The notes below the pieces were generated by a model. That model was not told the origin of the DNA. It saw only the letters and a list, made by a program, of their open reading frames with translations, and ran no database searches. From an uncultured Collinsella sp. (lineage in GTDB: Bacteria > Actinomycetota > Coriobacteriia > Coriobacteriales > Coriobacteriaceae), in contig URGY01000095.1 in NCBI GenBank assembly GCA_900547505.1, forward strand, positions 1 to 6,493: a DNA stretch of 6,493 nucleotides, read 5' to 3'. Both the position numbers and the translations under genes were made by a program. Shown one piece after another: positions 1-5,549 of this stretch. Every line of letters begins with the position of its first letter. The stretch's first letter is position 1.

Positions 1-51
1 AGATCTACACAAGGCTATTCGTCGGCAGCGTCAGATGTGTATAAGAGACAG
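1..51 (+). other. Illumina Nextera i5-side adapter (not genomic)
   Basis: Bases 1-10 match the end of the P5 arm (AGATCTACAC). Bases 11-18 (AAGGCTAT) sit where the 8-base i5 index belongs, and I recall this as the S520 index. Bases 19-32 are TCGTCGGCAGCGTC, and 33-51 are the 19-base Tn5 mosaic end AGATGTGTATAAGAGACAG. Genomic sequence begins at 52. Open frames that start here give the artefact peptides MYKRQ and MCIRDR, which should be removed from any protein prediction. Confidence 0.99.
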
Positions 52-789
52 GGTCCGGTCTGCGCGGTCTTCGGTCGTCGTACCGTCGACTATGTCCTGG
101 ATGGGGGTGGCACGCCGGCTCCTCAACATGAGGAGCATTCTCCATCTGCACGGGCTGCGGTATCTGCGGACCCGCAACCCGTGTCCTCGGTGCCCCCTGC
201 ATCCTCGAGCGCCAGCGCGACGCAGCCAAAAGCGGCGCCGGTAGCGGCACCGACCCCGTCGGCGCCTGAACCCGCTGCGCCCAAACCGGCTGCTCCGATC
301 CCCGCGCCCAAGTCCGCTGCCGCGCCTGCGCCCAAGTCATCCGACCTGGCCAAGGCCCCTTGGCTGCGCTCCGACAACCCTGCCGGTGCTCCTGCCACGG
401 GCAAGCTCCCGACCGAGCCCGCGCCCCGAGCGCCCGAGCGCGCGTCCGTCCCCATGGCTCAGCCGCCTGCGCAGGCTGCGCCATGGGAATCCGAGCAGGT
501 GCCCTACGACGATGCTATGGTCGGTGGTTTTGCTGCCGATGCCGGCGGGGACGATCTGCCCCCGTTCGACGTGCCGGGTGCGGCGTCCGCGACCAAGGCC
601 GCTGCTGTGGCACCCGCAGCCTCTGCAAACGACGACGTCCCCGCCGCTCCCTGGGAATCCAATCCCGGTGCTGGCAGCCCCTTCGGCCATCAGGGCGCAG
701 CCCCGAGCATCCCGCAGACCGAGGACGAGGCCAAGGCCCTCATCCGCAGCGTCTTTGGCCAGGCCACCATCTTCAAGCCGGTGGAGTAG
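52..789 (+). CDS. dnaX: DNA polymerase III subunit gamma/tau, C-terminal part (5' end missing)
   Basis: This is the last 245 codons of a gene cut by the fragment start; the AAA+ ATPase and zinc-binding part of DnaX is absent. DnaX is the clamp-loader subunit that loads the sliding clamp and tethers the polymerase at the fork. The visible protein begins with about 20 ordered-looking residues (AVFGRRTVDYVLDG), then a long Ala/Pro/Ser-rich linker. It ends with a short acidic, helical tail (DEAKALIRSVFGQATIFK) of the sort seen at the end of Gram-positive and actinobacterial DnaX. The motifs DDLPPFD and APWES recall the DDxPPW-type motifs of DnaX linkers. The assignment rests mainly on ybaB and recR downstream, the classic dnaX-ybaB-recR order, because the linker itself is low-complexity. 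No terminator is visible in the 21 bases before the convergent gene's end. Confidence 0.75.
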   Translation, partial: GPVCAVFGRRTVDYVLDGGGTPAPQHEEHSPSARAAVSADPQPVSSVPPASSSASATQPKAAPVAAPTPSAPEPAAPKPAAPIPAPKSAAAPAPKSSDLAKAPWLRSDNPAGAPATGKLPTEPAPRAPERASVPMAQPPAQAAPWESEQVPYDDAMVGGFAADAGGDDLPPFDVPGAASATKAAAVAPAASANDDVPAAPWESNPGAGSPFGHQGAAPSIPQTEDEAKALIRSVFGQATIFKPVE

Positions 790-810
790 CTGCGCAGGCG
801 GGTATACTGC

Positions 811-1284
811 TCAAGAAGAGGACCCCTTGTCCGGGCGCATCTGTATTTCGGACATGTGTAATGTGGTGCCGCGTATGTCGCATTTGAGCAGACAGGTGCG
901 TGACGGTCGGCCTAGGATGCTGAGGTCGATACGATACGTCGCATGGCTGTCCGTGTACTCGACTTGCTCGGCGTTAATGGTTGCTCCGATTGCCAAATAA
1001 ACGCCTAGCTCGGCATCGACAATCTTGAAGTCCTTTATCTTGACCTTGAACTCTTGATAGAGGGACGGGCTGTTGTAGTAGACGGTTCGGGTTCCGTCGG
1101 TGCACTCATCGGTCGTCTCCCATTTGACGACGGGCTGGTCCGAGCTGGCTATCAGCAGTTCTGCTCCAAAAGCTATGGCATGGGTGATGACAACCAGCAA
1201 TGCCCAGCCGACAAAGAGATAGAGAACCACATATGCAACGGGGTGTTTTGAGCGGATGTTTTGGAGCGCGTTGGGGGCATTCAT
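811..1284 (-). CDS. Hypothetical single-pass membrane protein
   Basis: I do not recognise this 157-residue protein. It has a short cytoplasmic N-terminus with basic residues (R11, K13), one hydrophobic helix at about 16-40 (VAYVVLYLFVGWALLVVITH), then an outside-facing, strand-rich domain of about 110 residues with cysteines C61, C131 and C135. The start is well supported: GGAGGT on the minus strand (bases 1290-1295) lies about 6 bases before the ATG, and a perfect TATAAT lies further upstream. It runs convergent to dnaX, with the two stops about 21 bases apart, and interrupts the usually contiguous dnaX-ybaB order. Its base composition is near 50% GC, lower than dnaX and ybaB, which hints at later acquisition. 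A lipoprotein is unlikely because there is no cysteine at the end of the helix. That it is a real gene is fairly sure; its function is unknown. Confidence 0.7.
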   Translation of the reverse strand: MNAPNALQNIRSKHPVAYVVLYLFVGWALLVVITHAIAFGAELLIASSDQPVVKWETTDECTDGTRTVYYNSPSLYQEFKVKIKDFKIVDAELGVYLAIGATINAEQVEYTDSHATYRIDLSILGRPSRTCLLKCDIRGTTLHMSEIQMRPDKGSSS

Positions 1285-1318
1285 GGGGCACCTCCAAATT
1301 ACTATCTATGGCAATCAA

Positions 1319-1324
1319 ATTATA
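1319..1324 (-). promoter_or_regulatory. Candidate -10 element for the minus-strand membrane protein gene
   Basis: Read on the minus strand this is a perfect TATAAT, 35 bases upstream of the ATG at 1284, giving a leader of roughly 28 bases. No good TTGACA-like -35 is seen 16-18 bases further upstream, so the promoter may need an activator or may be weak. Confidence 0.4.
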
Positions 1325-1426
1325 CCCTGCCGCCATGTGCGCCGCCTCGAGCAGCGGTTCGACATTTAGCTATTTAGTGGCGCACATGAAATGCCGGATT
1401 CGGCTCTACTAGATTGAGTGTGCGAT

Positions 1427-1461
1427 ATTATGCAACCTTGCATAATTCGACCTTGCATAAT
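1427..1461. promoter_or_regulatory. Operator-like cluster: three TTGCATAAT half-sites
   Basis: ATTATGCAA (1427-1435) and TTGCATAAT (1438-1446) form a perfect 9-bp inverted repeat around CC. A second direct copy of TTGCATAAT lies at 1453-1461. The direct repeat extends to 12 bases, ACCTTGCATAAT, at 1435-1446 and 1450-1461, with a 15-base period. This looks like a binding site for a dimeric repressor or activator. Each direct copy also contains CATAAT, which differs from the -10 consensus by one base, so a promoter could overlap it, although no -35 is evident. It lies about 143 bases from the start of the divergent gene and 163 bases from ybaB. The regulator is not identifiable from sequence alone. 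Confidence 0.55.
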
Positions 1462-1539
1462 CTTTGAGTGCGGTTTGTATTGGAGGACATGTATATCGAC
1501 TGAGGTAACACGTCCGCCCCGCTCTCTCGCCGCGCGCCG

Positions 1540-1548
1540 TGGTACGAT
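1540..1548 (+). promoter_or_regulatory. Possible extended -10 promoter for ybaB-recR
   Basis: TGGTACGAT fits the TGn-plus-hexamer pattern, with TACGAT as the -10. It lies about 75 bases before the ybaB start. No recognisable -35 is present 17 bases upstream. If used, ybaB and recR would be transcribed independently of dnaX, which makes sense because an opposing gene separates them. Confidence 0.25.
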
Positions 1549-1623
1549 TTTTGAGTTTGAAAGTCCCGCCGTGCTCCGGCTGCCCTTGCAGCTCGGCGTG
1601 CGGCCGCACGTAAAGGAGCCATC

Positions 1624-1944
1624 ATGGCCGGTATGAACATGCAGCAGATGATGAAGCAGGCTCGCAAGATGCAGGAGCAGCTTGCCGCCGCGCAGGAGAA
1701 CCTCAAGTCCCAGACCGTCGACGCCTCTGCCGGCGGCGGCATGGTCAAGGTGACCGTTAACGGCGAGATGGAGCTCGTCAACCTCACCATCGATCCCGAT
1801 GCGCTCGATCCCGAGGACGTCGATATGCTGCAGGATATGATCATGGCTGCCGTCAACGAGGCCGTCCGCGGCGTCAACGAGCTCGCCAACAAGCAGATGG
1901 GCGCCATCACCGGCGGCCTCAACATCCCGGGCATGCCGTTCTAA
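1624..1944 (+). CDS. ybaB: YbaB/EbfC family nucleoid-associated DNA-binding protein
   Basis: The 106-residue product is full length for the family, whose small dimeric proteins bind DNA and are associated with the nucleoid and with recombination or repair functions. Family features are clear. There is a Met/Gln-rich N-terminal helix ([17 protein letters not shown], from residue 4), a central core with the typical [23 protein letters not shown] stretch shared in pattern across YbaB proteins (about residues 37-59), then a helical part with [16 protein letters not shown] and a short Gly/Pro tail. The start is fixed by AAAGGAG at 1612-1618, five bases before the ATG. It lies 13 bases before recR, so the two are very likely co-transcribed and perhaps translationally coupled. 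Confidence 0.96.
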   Translation: MAGMNMQQMMKQARKMQEQLAAAQENLKSQTVDASAGGGMVKVTVNGEMELVNLTIDPDALDPEDVDMLQDMIMAAVNEAVRGVNELANKQMGAITGGLNIPGMPF

Positions 1945-1957
1945 GACACGCATATAT

Positions 1958-2554
1958 ATGAGTGCCAACCACAGTCTGCAAAAACTGCTCGATGAGCTGG
2001 GCCGTCTGCCGGGCATTGGTCCCAAGTCGGCCCAGCGCATCGCCTATTACCTGCTCGAGGCCGATGCCGAGGAGGCGCGCCGCCTGGCCGAGGCCATCCT
2101 GGAGGTCAAGCAGGAGGTCCACTTTTGCAGCCGCTGCTTTAACTACGCCACGGCCGACGAGTGCTCCATCTGCCAGGACCCGATGCGCGATACCACTCGC
2201 ATTTGCGTGGTGGGCGAGCCGCGCGATGTCCAGGCGATCGAGCGCACGGGCAGCTACCACGGCCTCTACCACGTATTGGGCGGCGTGATCAGTCCCATGG
2301 ACAAGATTGGCCCCGAGCAGCTGCACATTCGAGAGCTGCTGGCACGCTTGGGCCACGAGGACATCCACGAGGTCATCATCGCCACCAACCCCAATATTGA
2401 GGGCGAGACCACGGCGAGCTATCTGGCCCGTACCATCAAGCCGTTGGGCGTCGAGGTGTCGCGTCTGGCAAGCGGCCTTCCCGTGGGCGGCGACTTGGAG
2501 TATGCCGACGAGCTTACGCTTGGCCGCGCCATCGAGGCCCGCCGCGCGATTTAG
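1958..2554 (+). CDS. recR: Recombination mediator protein RecR
   Basis: RecR forms a ring-like clamp and works with RecO (and RecF) to load RecA at single-stranded gaps. The product is 198 residues, the normal family length. The N-terminus has the helix-hairpin-helix ([17 protein letters not shown], about 17-33). A four-cysteine zinc motif follows (C57, C60, C69, C72). The Toprim domain then runs from about 81 (ICVVGEPRD, with E87) through ATNPNIEGE (E148, E150), and the C-terminal segment has [13 protein letters not shown]. All key residues are present, so it should be functional. The start has no clear SD in the 13-base gap after ybaB (only ATATATATG-like sequence), so translation probably depends on coupling to ybaB. 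No other start fits the family better. Confidence 0.98.
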   Translation: MSANHSLQKLLDELGRLPGIGPKSAQRIAYYLLEADAEEARRLAEAILEVKQEVHFCSRCFNYATADECSICQDPMRDTTRICVVGEPRDVQAIERTGSYHGLYHVLGGVISPMDKIGPEQLHIRELLARLGHEDIHEVIIATNPNIEGETTASYLARTIKPLGVEVSRLASGLPVGGDLEYADELTLGRAIEARRAI

Positions 2555-2591
2555 TTGGCGAGCCTGCTCCTGCCGTATGTTTTCCTCGCGA

Positions 2592-2621
2592 CGCACGGGG
2601 TAGTCATAATTTCCCCGTGCG
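2592..2621. terminator. 9-bp hairpin after recR, possible weak or bidirectional terminator
   Basis: CGCACGGGG (2592-2600) and CCCCGTGCG (2613-2621) are perfect inverted repeats around a 12-base AT-rich loop, 37 bases after the recR stop. Neither side has a proper T-tract, so it may stabilise the recR mRNA end or cause pausing rather than act as an efficient intrinsic terminator. Confidence 0.4.
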
Positions 2622-2629
2622 ACTGTGAG

Positions 2630-2645
2630 TTTGTTGTGCAACAAA
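2630..2645. promoter_or_regulatory. Palindromic element, copy 1 (TTTGTTG-TG-CAACAAA)
   Basis: Seven-base arms flank a TG centre. The inner ten bases, GTTGTGCAAC (2633-2642), differ by a single base from the palindrome at 2706-2715. Two matching palindromes in one promoter-containing gap look like paired sites for one regulator of the downstream operon. Confidence 0.4.
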
Positions 2646-2670
2646 GATGCTTCGTATCCGCTTATCGCAT

Positions 2671-2697
2671 GGATGCTTCCGCTCGCATCCTTAATTT
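2671..2697 (+). terminator. Weak terminator-like hairpin
   Basis: GGATGC (2671-2676) and GCATCC (2685-2690) pair around an 8-base loop and are followed by TTAATTT. The stem is short and the T-tract interrupted. GATGCTTC also occurs directly repeated at 2646-2653 and 2672-2679, so the structure may be a by-product of repeated sequence. Confidence 0.22.
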
Positions 2698-2705
2698 GTC
2701 CATTC

Positions 2706-2715
2706 GTTGCGCAAC
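2706..2715. promoter_or_regulatory. Palindromic element, copy 2 (GTTGCGCAAC)
   Basis: This perfect 10-base palindrome lies 73 bases, centre to centre, from copy 1 (about seven helical turns). It lies just upstream of the candidate -10 (TGATACACT, 2729-2737) of the signalling operon. A protein bound here would overlap or abut the -35 position. Confidence 0.4.
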
Positions 2716-2728
2716 CTTTTTGGTTCGC

Positions 2729-2737
2729 TGATACACT
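2729..2737 (+). promoter_or_regulatory. Candidate extended -10 for the signalling operon
   Basis: TGATACACT matches the TGn extension plus TACACT (four of six -10 bases). The nearest -35-like hexamer is TTGCGC at 2707-2712, with a long 19-base spacer, and it lies inside palindrome copy 2. Transcription from here would include the terminator hairpin at 2759-2785 in its leader. Confidence 0.25.
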
Positions 2738-2758
2738 CAAATATGGATTCGAATGAAT

Positions 2759-2785
2759 GCGCCGCTCCCGAGCGGCGTGTTTTTC
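2759..2785 (+). terminator. Rho-independent terminator directly upstream of the next gene's SD
   Basis: CGCCGCT (2760-2766) and AGCGGCG (2771-2777) form a 7-bp GC-rich stem with a CCCG tetraloop, extendable by a G-T wobble. It is followed by TGTTTTTC, with five consecutive T at 2780-2784. This is a classic intrinsic terminator. It ends two bases before the GGAGGAG region begins, so it either ends read-through from recR or acts as an attenuator for the signalling operon. Confidence 0.7.
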
Positions 2786-2787
2786 TT

Positions 2788-2794
2788 GGAGGAG
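2788..2794 (+). promoter_or_regulatory. Strong Shine-Dalgarno that sets the start at 2800
   Basis: GGAGGAG ends five bases before ATG at 2800. An in-frame extension to TTG at 2707 would place the terminator and this SD inside coding sequence, so the shorter start is preferred. Confidence 0.85.
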
Positions 2795-2799
2795 AACGC

Positions 2800-3705
2800 A
2801 TGCGGCCCGGTGGCACTCAGACAAAGCGCGGCGCCGCGGTGCGCATGCGACGCCGACTGGGCTTGGCGCCGCGGGCGTACGCACTGCTATCGTGCTCGCT
2901 GGTGCTGGTCATAGCTGGCGTTTCTGCCTATGGCATGACCGTGCCGTCCATGATGCAGGCGCATGCCGCACGCGAACCGCGCGTGGGGCATGAGGTCAAA
3001 AGCGATCTGGGCACCACGACTGGATATGCTTGGGCAAGTGTGGTCGGGCATATTGTGTTTGGCACCGACGATGCGGACGGCGCCGAGGCCCCGGACAACG
3101 AAGTCACGCTTGCCAATGGCAAAACCATCGTGCTCACCAACACCAAGATCATCGATCGATTGTCCAACAATAGCGTGGCGGCAACGGTGAATAAGGTCGA
3201 GCAGCAAAAGGAGCAGGACGCCCAGCAGTCCGGAAAGCCCGGTAGCTCGGATACTTCTGGCTCCGGCTCGGATTCATCGAGTTCGGGCGGCGGCTCTGGG
3301 TCGGGTTCCTCTACCGGAGGGCCTGGAAACGGCGGCTCGACGGGCGGCAACACTGACAACGATGCAAACTCCGGCGGCCTTTCCGCTGCTGATGAAGAGA
3401 GCATTCACAGTTGGCTTGTGACCAAGTACAACATGCTCGACGGCTATGTTTCTCGTGCCAATGACGTGGTCTCGACCTATAACTCTACGGGAGATCCCAG
3501 GCCGTGCGACAGCCTGGTCGGGGAGATGTTTGTCATTCGAGCCGAGTTCGGTCGTCAGACATTCTCGCCCCGGTCAAGGTGGTATCAGCAGTATGCCAAT
3601 CTGTGGGGCTGTTACACCAACCTATGCCAATGGGTCGGCCATTACGGCGATGATGACGTCGCTCTCGGTAACTTCAACAATAACGTGGCGGCGCTTGCCC
3701 TATGA
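2800..3705 (+). CDS. Membrane-anchored or secreted protein with Ser/Gly-rich linker
   Basis: I do not recognise this 301-residue protein. It has a basic N-terminus (R16-R19 region, MRRRLGLAPR) and one hydrophobic helix at about 26-46, fitting an N-in, C-out anchor. AHA-A at about 54-57 could be a signal peptidase I site, so release is possible. Outside is a first small domain (about 60-140, with a VTLANGKTIVLTNTKIID stretch), then a flexible Ser/Gly/Asn linker (about 144-193). A helical C-terminal domain rich in Trp and Tyr (about 195-290) contains three cysteines, C236, C271 and C276. The gene overlaps the kinase by ATGA at 3702-3705, so the two are translationally coupled. It could be the external sensing or substrate partner of the kinase; that is inference from position. 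The SD at 2788-2794 supports the chosen start. Confidence 0.85.
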   Translation: MRPGGTQTKRGAAVRMRRRLGLAPRAYALLSCSLVLVIAGVSAYGMTVPSMMQAHAAREPRVGHEVKSDLGTTTGYAWASVVGHIVFGTDDADGAEAPDNEVTLANGKTIVLTNTKIIDRLSNNSVAATVNKVEQQKEQDAQQSGKPGSSDTSGSGSDSSSSGGGSGSGSSTGGPGNGGSTGGNTDNDANSGGLSAADEESIHSWLVTKYNMLDGYVSRANDVVSTYNSTGDPRPCDSLVGEMFVIRAEFGRQTFSPRSRWYQQYANLWGCYTNLCQWVGHYGDDDVALGNFNNNVAALAL

Positions 3706-5546
3706 TGACCGATCTTGCATCCACCACACCACAATCGCTCGGTCGCGATCCCATGGTCGGCCTGCGCCTGGCGCGTGTCGACGGGTTTGAGCCGGCCATT
3801 GCGCTCGGTCAGGACGAGCTGCCTGCCTATCTGCGTCGTTTTACGATGCTGTTTGCCGACGATGCCACCATGCGCCGTGGCGGTATCGGCCGCGTGACGC
3901 GTGCCGTCAACGCCCAGGGTGAGGCCGTGGCACTCAAGCAGCTCATCTTGCCGACGCGCGATGAGTTTGACGACGATGCCGCTCACGAGGTGCTGGTCGC
4001 CAAGTTCAAGGCGGCGTTTCGCGAGGAATACGAATGCCATCGCGCCCTTTCGGGCCTTAAGGGCTTTCCCCGCCTCTATGGCTGGGGCGAGGTCGACGGT
4101 GTGCCTGCAATTGTCATGGAATGGGTCGAGGGCGAGACGCTTGCCCGCTTGCGTTCGCGACTCGCCGTGGACGATGCCGGACGCCTGTCGCCGCTTGTGG
4201 CGGCGCGTCTGGGTCGCGACCTGTTCGATCTGCTCTGCCGTATGAGCCTGGTGGGCGAGGGCTTTGTCCATCGCGATATCTCGCCCGCTAATATTATGGT
4301 GCGCACGGCGCGCCTGCCGCTTGACCGACAGCTTGCCGAGGGCACCTTTGACCTGTGCCTGATCGACTTTGGCTCGTCGCTGGCGCTCGAGCCTGCGTCG
4401 GCCGTGGCCGGTACCGGCGGCAAGGCGTCGTTTACGGAGCGCTATGCCACGCTGCGTCGCGCGACGGTTGCCTATGCCCCGCCCGAGATGCTCACCGACG
4501 ATATTCCCGACCTGCGCGCTTTGCGTATGTCGCCGGCGATCGACGTCTACGCCGCGGCAAGCACGGTTTACGAGCTCATTGCCGGCGTCGCGCCATACGA
4601 AGCCGCGCCAGGCACTTCGGGCACCTCGGGCTCGCGCAAAAAGACGCGCGACATCGCCAGCCCCTATCGTCTCAAGATGGACACGCGGCCCGACTATCCC
4701 ATTGGTGTCCATGCGCCCGGTTGTGATTTGACTCAGCTGCTTCGTCGTGAGCCCGATGTGGCGCTCGCCGCGGCCGAGCAGGCCCAGCAGCTAGGGCTTG
4801 AGCCGGATTCCGAAGAGCTACGCGATGCGCTGGCGTTTGTCGATGCCCAGCTGTTCGACGTGGTGATGGCCTGTCTGTCCAGCCATCAAAAAGATCGTCC
4901 CGAGCCGGCGGCGGTCGAGGCGGCGCTCTCGGCGTTTTGTGACCACTATGCGCAAAATGTCGGTCGTTCGCTCCGCGGCGAGCCGCTCACGCCGTGCCCC
5001 ATGGATGCGTCTGGCCGCGCGGTTCGTCGCGCGCTGATGGTCGGCGCGACGGTCGTCTGTGGCGCGGTTTGGGCTGTGGTCGTGGTTTCGGCCGCGCTGC
5101 TGGCGTCGGGCGCTCGCGTGACGGCGACTTTGGGATCGCTCGTGTGGTCTGGGTCGCTACCGGGTATTATTGCCGCACTGGCGTTGGCGCTGCCAGGCAT
5201 GGCCGGCGTTGCGGCGGGGGCACTTGCGCGCGATCGGCGCTCGGGCTTCCTGCAGGGTGTGCTTGCGCTTTCTGCCTGCGAGGTTCCGGTGCTGGTTGTG
5301 GCTGCATGTAGCGTATTTTCCCAACGCGCCGTGATGGGTGGCCTTGTTGCCGCTCTGGTTGCAACCTATACGCTTACGTGGTTTTTGCTTGCGATGGGCT
5401 TTGCCTTTGAACTTCCCGTTTCGGCACCGCGACGCACAAAAGCCCAGATGGCGACTCCGCTTGCCGGTGGAGCCGCAGCTGCCCGTACTTTTGGCGGACC
5501 TGTTGAAGTATCGTCCGATTCTATTTCTACGACCAAGGAGGCCTAG
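3702..5546 (+). CDS. Membrane Ser/Thr protein kinase (Hanks type) with four C-terminal TM helices
   Basis: The 614-residue protein carries a eukaryotic-like kinase domain at about 50-415. The Gly-loop is RGGIGRV (G60, G61, G63) with the usual first Gly replaced by R58. The ATP-binding lysine is K79 in VALK, with helix-C glutamate candidates near E108-E111. The catalytic loop is HRDISPAN (D192, N197), the DFG motif is D222-G224, PPE is at 260-262, D281 is in DVYA and the conserved late Arg is R399. All key catalytic residues are present, so it should be active, phosphorylating Ser/Thr on the cytoplasmic side. Serine replaces the usual lysine two residues after the catalytic Asp. Four hydrophobic helices follow (about 441-470, 483-510, 517-538, 544-570), then a short tail containing SISTT. 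The ATG overlaps the previous stop (ATGATG, start at 3702 or 3705) with no good SD, so translation is coupled. Confidence 0.95.
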   Translation: MMTDLASTTPQSLGRDPMVGLRLARVDGFEPAIALGQDELPAYLRRFTMLFADDATMRRGGIGRVTRAVNAQGEAVALKQLILPTRDEFDDDAAHEVLVAKFKAAFREEYECHRALSGLKGFPRLYGWGEVDGVPAIVMEWVEGETLARLRSRLAVDDAGRLSPLVAARLGRDLFDLLCRMSLVGEGFVHRDISPANIMVRTARLPLDRQLAEGTFDLCLIDFGSSLALEPASAVAGTGGKASFTERYATLRRATVAYAPPEMLTDDIPDLRALRMSPAIDVYAAASTVYELIAGVAPYEAAPGTSGTSGSRKKTRDIASPYRLKMDTRPDYPIGVHAPGCDLTQLLRREPDVALAAAEQAQQLGLEPDSEELRDALAFVDAQLFDVVMACLSSHQKDRPEPAAVEAALSAFCDHYAQNVGRSLRGEPLTPCPMDASGRAVRRALMVGATVVCGAVWAVVVVSAALLASGARVTATLGSLVWSGSLPGIIAALALALPGMAGVAAGALARDRRSGFLQGVLALSACEVPVLVVAACSVFSQRAVMGGLVAALVATYTLTWFLLAMGFAFELPVSAPRRTKAQMATPLAGGAAAARTFGGPVEVSSDSISTTKEA

Positions 5547-5549
5547 GTC

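Larger units (their letters stand above)
1285..1623. other. 339-base intergenic region between divergent genes
   Basis: This relatively AT-rich stretch separates the minus-strand membrane protein gene from ybaB. It contains the minus-strand SD and a TATAAT hexamer for the former, the three-copy TTGCATAAT cluster near the middle (1427-1461), a possible extended -10 for ybaB (TGGTACGAT, 1540-1548) and the ybaB SD. I see no tRNA and no SRP RNA core in it, although SRP RNA genes sit near dnaX in some bacteria. No convincing protein gene is visible: an open frame from 1418 into ybaB lacks an SD and translates the repeats. Confidence 0.7.

Noticed and set aside
5..484. Open frames overlapping dnaX on the minus strand and in other plus frames
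   Set aside because: They are shadow frames in a Pro/Ala-rich GC-rich linker, and several begin or end in adapter sequence.
828..856. Inverted repeat TGTCCG / CGGACA near the end of the minus-strand gene
   Set aside because: It is only six pairs with a long loop and no T-tract, and lies inside coding sequence, so it is not a convincing terminator for either convergent gene.
1427..1461. CRISPR or attachment-site interpretation of the TTGCATAAT repeats
   Set aside because: Only two direct copies with a 15-base period, no spacer-repeat array, no cas genes and no integrase. An operator is the simpler reading.
1489..1503. Mini-ORF M-Y-I-D-stop after GGAGG
   Set aside because: The GGAGG ends only two bases before the ATG, and a four-codon frame is easily found by chance. 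No attenuator-like structure is linked to it.
1285..1623. SRP RNA or tRNA gene near dnaX
   Set aside because: No SRP core motif, tRNA arm or CCA-type end is visible in this gap.
1919..2884. 321-residue minus-strand open frame over recR
   Set aside because: It is antisense to an intact recR and spans the intergenic terminator and hairpins. No recognisable protein features.
3642..4712. 356-residue minus-strand open frame
   Set aside because: It is antisense to the kinase catalytic domain, whose motifs are unambiguous. Its composition is Arg/His-rich, with no domain or SD.
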